The notes under the pieces: generated by a model | Seen by the model: the letters and a program-made list of their open reading frames with translations, nothing else | Told to the model about the DNA's origin: nothing | Databases searched by the model: none | Shown here: positions 60,786 through 64,000 of the stretch, piece after piece | How positions within the stretch are numbered: position 1 is the stretch's first letter | Layout of the letters: each line of letters begins with the position of its first letter | From: Gemmatimonadales bacterium | GTDB taxonomy: Bacteria; Gemmatimonadota; Gemmatimonadetes; Gemmatimonadales; GWC2-71-9 | Reading direction: 5' to 3' | DNA length: 64,000 nt | Assembly (NCBI GenBank): GCA_019637315.1 | Contig: JAHBVU010000004.1 | Span: 1-64,000, forward strand | Made by a program: the position numbers and the translations under genes

Positions 60786-60819
60786 GCGCGGCAGCCGTTG
60801 ATCCGAACGGCCGCCGCGC
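60786..60819 (+). terminator. Hairpin after the DHS-like gene
   Basis: Two stacked stems: GCGCGGC/GCCGCGC and GCCGTT/AACGGC separated by one A-C mismatch, 6-base loop. A good terminator-type hairpin without a U-run, starting 7 bases after the stop codon. Confidence 0.55.
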
Positions 60820-60937
60820 CGCTGCCCCCGTCACACGAGGTTTCGGCACGGGGAGTGCATTGGCGAACGAGGCCAGCCCCGAGATGGGTGCTTTCCGCTG
60901 AGAGCTGATTTCCTTCACACCCGACTCAATCGATACC

Positions 60938-61513
60938 GTGCCCGCGCCCCCAGACGAAGTCACCCGCCTGCTTCGCCGCTTCTCGGCCGGTGATGAGCTT
61001 GCCGCTGAGGCGCTGATTCCGCTCATCTACGCCGAGCTGCACGACATCGCGGAGCGCCAGATGCGGCACGAGCGCGGTGACCACACGCTGCAGCCCACCG
61101 CTCTGGTCAACGAGGCGTTTCTTCGGCTGGCCGGCAACCACAACGCCGACTGGCAGAACCGGCAGCACTTCCTGAGCCTTGCCGCTCAGGCCATGCGTCG
61201 CATCCTGGTGGACCATGCCCGCCGTCGAAACGCCCAGAAGCGCGGCGGTCGTCAGGAAAAGATCGAACTCGATGATGCGCTGCGGGTCGGCAGCGACGAC
61301 ACCGACGGTCTGGATCTGGAGTCGCTCGATCAAAGCCTCAAGCAACTGGCCGACCTGGACCCCCGCCAGGCCAGGGTCGTCGAGCTTCGTTTCTTCGGCG
61401 GGCTTTCCGTCGAAGATACGGCCGCGGTACTCGACATCTCGACGGCCACCGTCAAACGCGACTGGGCGTTTGCCCGAGCCTGGCTCAAGCGAGACCTGAC
61501 CCGCAACCGCTGA
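60938..61513 (+). CDS. ECF-type RNA polymerase sigma factor (Sig-70 X6-like)
   Basis: 191 residues, GTG start. Region 2: AEALIPLIYAELHDIAERQMRH...LQPTALVNEAFLRL, with NRQHFLSLAAQAMRRILVDHAR; region 4 helix-turn-helix: ELRFFGGLSVEDTAAVLDISTATVKRDWAFARAWLKRDL. This is the sigma family usually encoded beside a TPR Ser/Thr kinase, as here (60 bases downstream). No anti-sigma factor is seen; the kinase may act in its place. Confidence 0.92.
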   Translation: MPAPPDEVTRLLRRFSAGDELAAEALIPLIYAELHDIAERQMRHERGDHTLQPTALVNEAFLRLAGNHNADWQNRQHFLSLAAQAMRRILVDHARRRNAQKRGGRQEKIELDDALRVGSDDTDGLDLESLDQSLKQLADLDPRQARVVELRFFGGLSVEDTAAVLDISTATVKRDWAFARAWLKRDLTRNR

Positions 61514-61572
61514 TCCCGGGCCCCGTCGTTTGACGCGTCTCCAAGACCTCAACCGTCGGCATCCGTGATTCC

Positions 61573-64000
61573 ATGGCTAGCAGAGATCGGTTCCAACGGC
61601 TTCGCGATCTGTTCGAACAGGCGCTCGAGCGACCGGTCGCTGAGCGAGCCGACTTCCTCGCGTCCGCGGCCGGTGGGGACTCCGACCTGATCCGAGAAGT
61701 CGAGGCCCTGCTGGCCGAGGCGACCGACCCCAACAATACGTTTCTCGAACCGCCGACGAGCGCTCGGATTGCCCGGGTGTTCGAGGACTCGTCGGGGACG
61801 CTCATCGGCGACCAGATCGGCCCTTACCAGCTGACACGGCTGATCGGATTCGGCGGTATGGGAGCCGTCTATGAGGCCCATCGCGTCGACGACCAGTTTC
61901 GGAAGCGGGTCGCGATCAAGCTGGTGCGTCGCGGGCTCGAGACCGAGCTGACGATGCGCAGGTTCCGACAGGAGCGCCAGATACTCGCCACACTCGACCA
62001 TCGCAACATTGCCGCCCTGCTGGACGGTGGCGTGACCGACGACGGTCGACCGTACTTCGTAATGGAGTACATCGAGGGTCAGCCGATTGCGCGGTACTGC
62101 AACGAGCGGCGTCTCGCCCCGCGGGATCGCCTCGCGTTGTTCCGACAGGTGTGCACGGCCGTCGACCACGCCCATCGGAACCTGGTGGTGCACCGCGACC
62201 TCAAGCCAGGCAACATTCTGGTGGCCAGCGATGGCACCGTCAAGCTGCTCGACTTCGGTATTGCCAAGATTCTGGGCGACGAGGATGATCCGGAGCAGGC
62301 GCCGCTGACCCGTGGTGGCATGCGAGCACTGACACCGGAGTACGCCAGCCCGGAAATGGTGGCGGGTCGCCCGCTATCTGTCGCGACCGACATCTACTCC
62401 CTGGGCGTCGTGCTGTTCGAGCTGCTGACCGGCCAGCGACCGTTCCGGTTCGACGACCTCACGCTCGCCAGTGTCGAGCGCGTCATCCTGGAGGCGCCGG
62501 CCCCGGCGCCGAGCGCCGCCGCAACCGAAGTTCACGCCGCGAACTCGGACCAGCGAAGCCTTGCCGCGCTCCGCCGGGCCCTGAGCGGCGAAGTCGACGC
62601 CATCGTACTGACAGCGCTCCGCAAAGAGCCGGAGCGCCGTTACCGATCCGTCGATGCCTTGTCGGAGGACATCAAGCGCCTCCTCGACGGGCTCCCGGTC
62701 ACGGCCGAGCGCGACTGGGTCGGCTACCGGGCCCGTAAGTTCGTCACGCGGCACCGGATCCCGGTCGGCATCGCGTCGCTGCTGCTCGTCTCGCTAATCG
62801 GAGGCATCGTGATCAGCACCGCTCAGGCTCGCCGGGCCGACCGCGAGCGGCGCCGCGCGGAGCTGGTGTCCGGCTACCTGGGTTCGATGCTCGCGGCTCC
62901 CAACCCCGCCGCTCATGGCCGCGACATCACCGTCGCCGAAGTTCTCGATACGGCCGCTGCGCAAGCGCGCCGCGATCTCGCCGGAGAGCCTGAAGTGGAA
63001 GCGCTGGTTCAGACCACCCTCGGCCACACCTATCACAGCCTCGGCCGGTACGAAGCGAGCGAGACAGCGTTTCAGGCCGCGCTGGAGGCCAGGCACCGCG
63101 CCCGGAGCACCCCGGAGGAGATTGCGACTGCCCTGATGAACCTCGGCTCGGCTGCGCTGCGCAATGCCCGGCTCGATCGGGCCGACTCGCTGCTTCGGGT
63201 GGCCCTGAACATTCACAACCGGAATCGCCGCGGCAGTGACAGTACCCGCGCGGCGATCCTCGACAACCTCGGTGCCGTTGCCGAGGAGGCGGGGCACGTC
63301 GATTCCTCGGAGCAGTACCATCGCGAGGCTCTGTCGATTCGGCGCCGGCTCTTCCCGGGCGATCACGACCTGGTGGCGCGGACCATCAACAACGTGGCAG
63401 TCGCGCTCGGTATGCAAGGGCAGTTCGCGCCAGCCGAATCGCTGCACCGTGAAGCGGCCGAGATGCTGGTGAGGATCCACGGCGAGTATCATCCGTCCGC
63501 CGCGACAGTGCTCAACACCCTGGCGACCATTCTCGACTTCCAGGGCAAGGACGAAGCCGAGACGCTTTACCGTCGTGTCATTGCGATTCGATCGAAGGTG
63601 CTGGGCACCAATCACCCGGACTACGCCTGGACCCTCTCGAACTACGCGGCCTGGCTGCTCAATCACGACCGACCCGGCGACGCGCTGCCGTTGTCACGCG
63701 AGATCATCGCGCTGCGCGGCAAGGGCCTCGACGACACGCACCCGGTTCTGGCCAGTGCGTATATCTCCCTGGGACGCTCCCTGGTGGGCGTCGGTCAGTT
63801 CGGACCGGCCGAAGCGGCGGTCAAGGAGAGCATCGCGCTGCGACGCGCCACCCTGCCCCACGATCACTGGACCATCGCATCGAGTCAGGTCGCGCTAGCC
63901 GAGGTGTATCTCGCCGACGGGCGGGCCGGACGGGCGGAGCCGCTGCTCAGAACGGCCCTGACGCGCCTCCGCGCAACCGTCGGCCCGGACCACCCCCGCA
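61573..64000 (+). CDS. Ser/Thr protein kinase with TPR repeats (runs off window)
   Basis: At least 809 residues, cut by the window end. An N-terminal helical segment (1-75), then a Hanks-type kinase: glycine loop GFGGMGAVYEA (92-102), ATP Lys 116, catalytic HRDLKPGN (207-214), DFG (227-229). One transmembrane helix near 397-416, then repeated TPRs (LGHTYHSLGRYEASETAF, NLGSAALRNARLDRADSLL and further) outside the cytoplasm. It pairs with the ECF sigma factor as an envelope-signal relay. ATG 61573 follows the frame of the catalytic core; ribosome site weak. Confidence 0.93.
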   Translation, partial: MASRDRFQRLRDLFEQALERPVAERADFLASAAGGDSDLIREVEALLAEATDPNNTFLEPPTSARIARVFEDSSGTLIGDQIGPYQLTRLIGFGGMGAVYEAHRVDDQFRKRVAIKLVRRGLETELTMRRFRQERQILATLDHRNIAALLDGGVTDDGRPYFVMEYIEGQPIARYCNERRLAPRDRLALFRQVCTAVDHAHRNLVVHRDLKPGNILVASDGTVKLLDFGIAKILGDEDDPEQAPLTRGGMRALTPEYASPEMVAGRPLSVATDIYSLGVVLFELLTGQRPFRFDDLTLASVERVILEAPAPAPSAAATEVHAANSDQRSLAALRRALSGEVDAIVLTALRKEPERRYRSVDALSEDIKRLLDGLPVTAERDWVGYRARKFVTRHRIPVGIASLLLVSLIGGIVISTAQARRADRERRRAELVSGYLGSMLAAPNPAAHGRDITVAEVLDTAAAQARRDLAGEPEVEALVQTTLGHTYHSLGRYEASETAFQAALEARHRARSTPEEIATALMNLGSAALRNARLDRADSLLRVALNIHNRNRRGSDSTRAAILDNLGAVAEEAGHVDSSEQYHREALSIRRRLFPGDHDLVARTINNVAVALGMQGQFAPAESLHREAAEMLVRIHGEYHPSAATVLNTLATILDFQGKDEAETLYRRVIAIRSKVLGTNHPDYAWTLSNYAAWLLNHDRPGDALPLSREIIALRGKGLDDTHPVLASAYISLGRSLVGVGQFGPAEAAVKESIALRRATLPHDHWTIASSQVALAEVYLADGRAGRAEPLLRTALTRLRATVGPDHPR

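Noticed and set aside
1-64000. tRNA, rRNA, CRISPR array, insertion sequence, attachment site
   Set aside because: No cloverleaf with CCA end, repeat-spacer pattern, transposase or integrase motif was noticed by reading; a tRNAscan, CRISPR or IS search was not possible.

Overview
GC-rich, densely coded chromosomal DNA from a Gram-negative bacterium. Outer-membrane barrels, a TolC/RND efflux set, many lipoproteins and twin-arginine (Tat) signals all point to a diderm. A 6-bladed propeller lipoprotein, an ECF sigma factor next to a Ser/Thr kinase with TPRs, a carboxypeptidase-regulatory-like exported protein and a Gld-type ABC system best match a Gemmatimonadota-like soil or sediment organism. 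This is inference from family content; no rRNA or tRNA was seen. I found no insertion sequence, prophage, CRISPR array or plasmid-type gene, so the window reads as ordinary chromosome.

Layout. 1-12 kb: outer-membrane barrel, class V aminotransferase, small barrel protein, DUF502 protein, lipoprotein, SelO AMPylase, zinc metallopeptidase, chemoreceptor, leuS with a coupled small gene, acetyltransferase and a cold-shock gene with a long palindrome-rich leader. 12-18 kb: a four-gene efflux operon (RND pump, TolC, adaptor, FMN reductase). 18-24 kb: a small unknown gene, an unlisted 52-residue membrane protein with its own promoter, and a five-gene overlapping polyamine import operon (potA, potB, potC, a Tat-signal PLP enzyme, potD). 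24-32 kb: cardiolipin synthase, sodium:solute symporter, O6-alkylguanine repair protein, an AGXT2-type aminotransferase with methylmalonate-semialdehyde dehydrogenase, creatininase and glutathione peroxidase. 32-44 kb: propeller lipoprotein, serine hydrolase with a DDAH-like enzyme, CoA transferase, two more PLP enzymes, amidohydrolase, ABM-fold protein, exported carboxypeptidase-regulatory-like protein and DUF411 protein. 44-56 kb: family 5 uracil-DNA glycosylase, small membrane coiled-coil protein, Atg22-like MFS transporter, hydroxyacid dehydrogenase, large Ig-repeat lipoprotein, phytoene synthase and a Gld-like ABC operon. 56-64 kb: PhyH-type oxygenase, 61-residue basic CxxC protein, APC permease, alpha/beta hydrolase, bacterial deoxyhypusine synthase homologue, ECF sigma factor and a TPR kinase that runs off the window.

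Themes. Amine and nitrogen metabolism recurs: polyamine uptake, a deoxyhypusine-synthase-like enzyme, AGXT2 plus MMSDH (beta-amino acids), a DDAH-like hydrolase, creatininase, an amino acid permease and five PLP-dependent enzymes. Two of the PLP enzymes carry Tat-like leaders. The regulatory sites that stand out are the cold-shock upstream region, the operator-like promoter of the 52-residue protein, a hairpin over the selO start codon, and several Shine-Dalgarno-less starts with a -10-like hexamer 6-7 bases upstream. No single locus is clearly a new defence or mobile system; the strongest novelty candidates are the PLP enzyme inside the pot operon, the 52-residue protein and the efflux-coupled flavin reductase.
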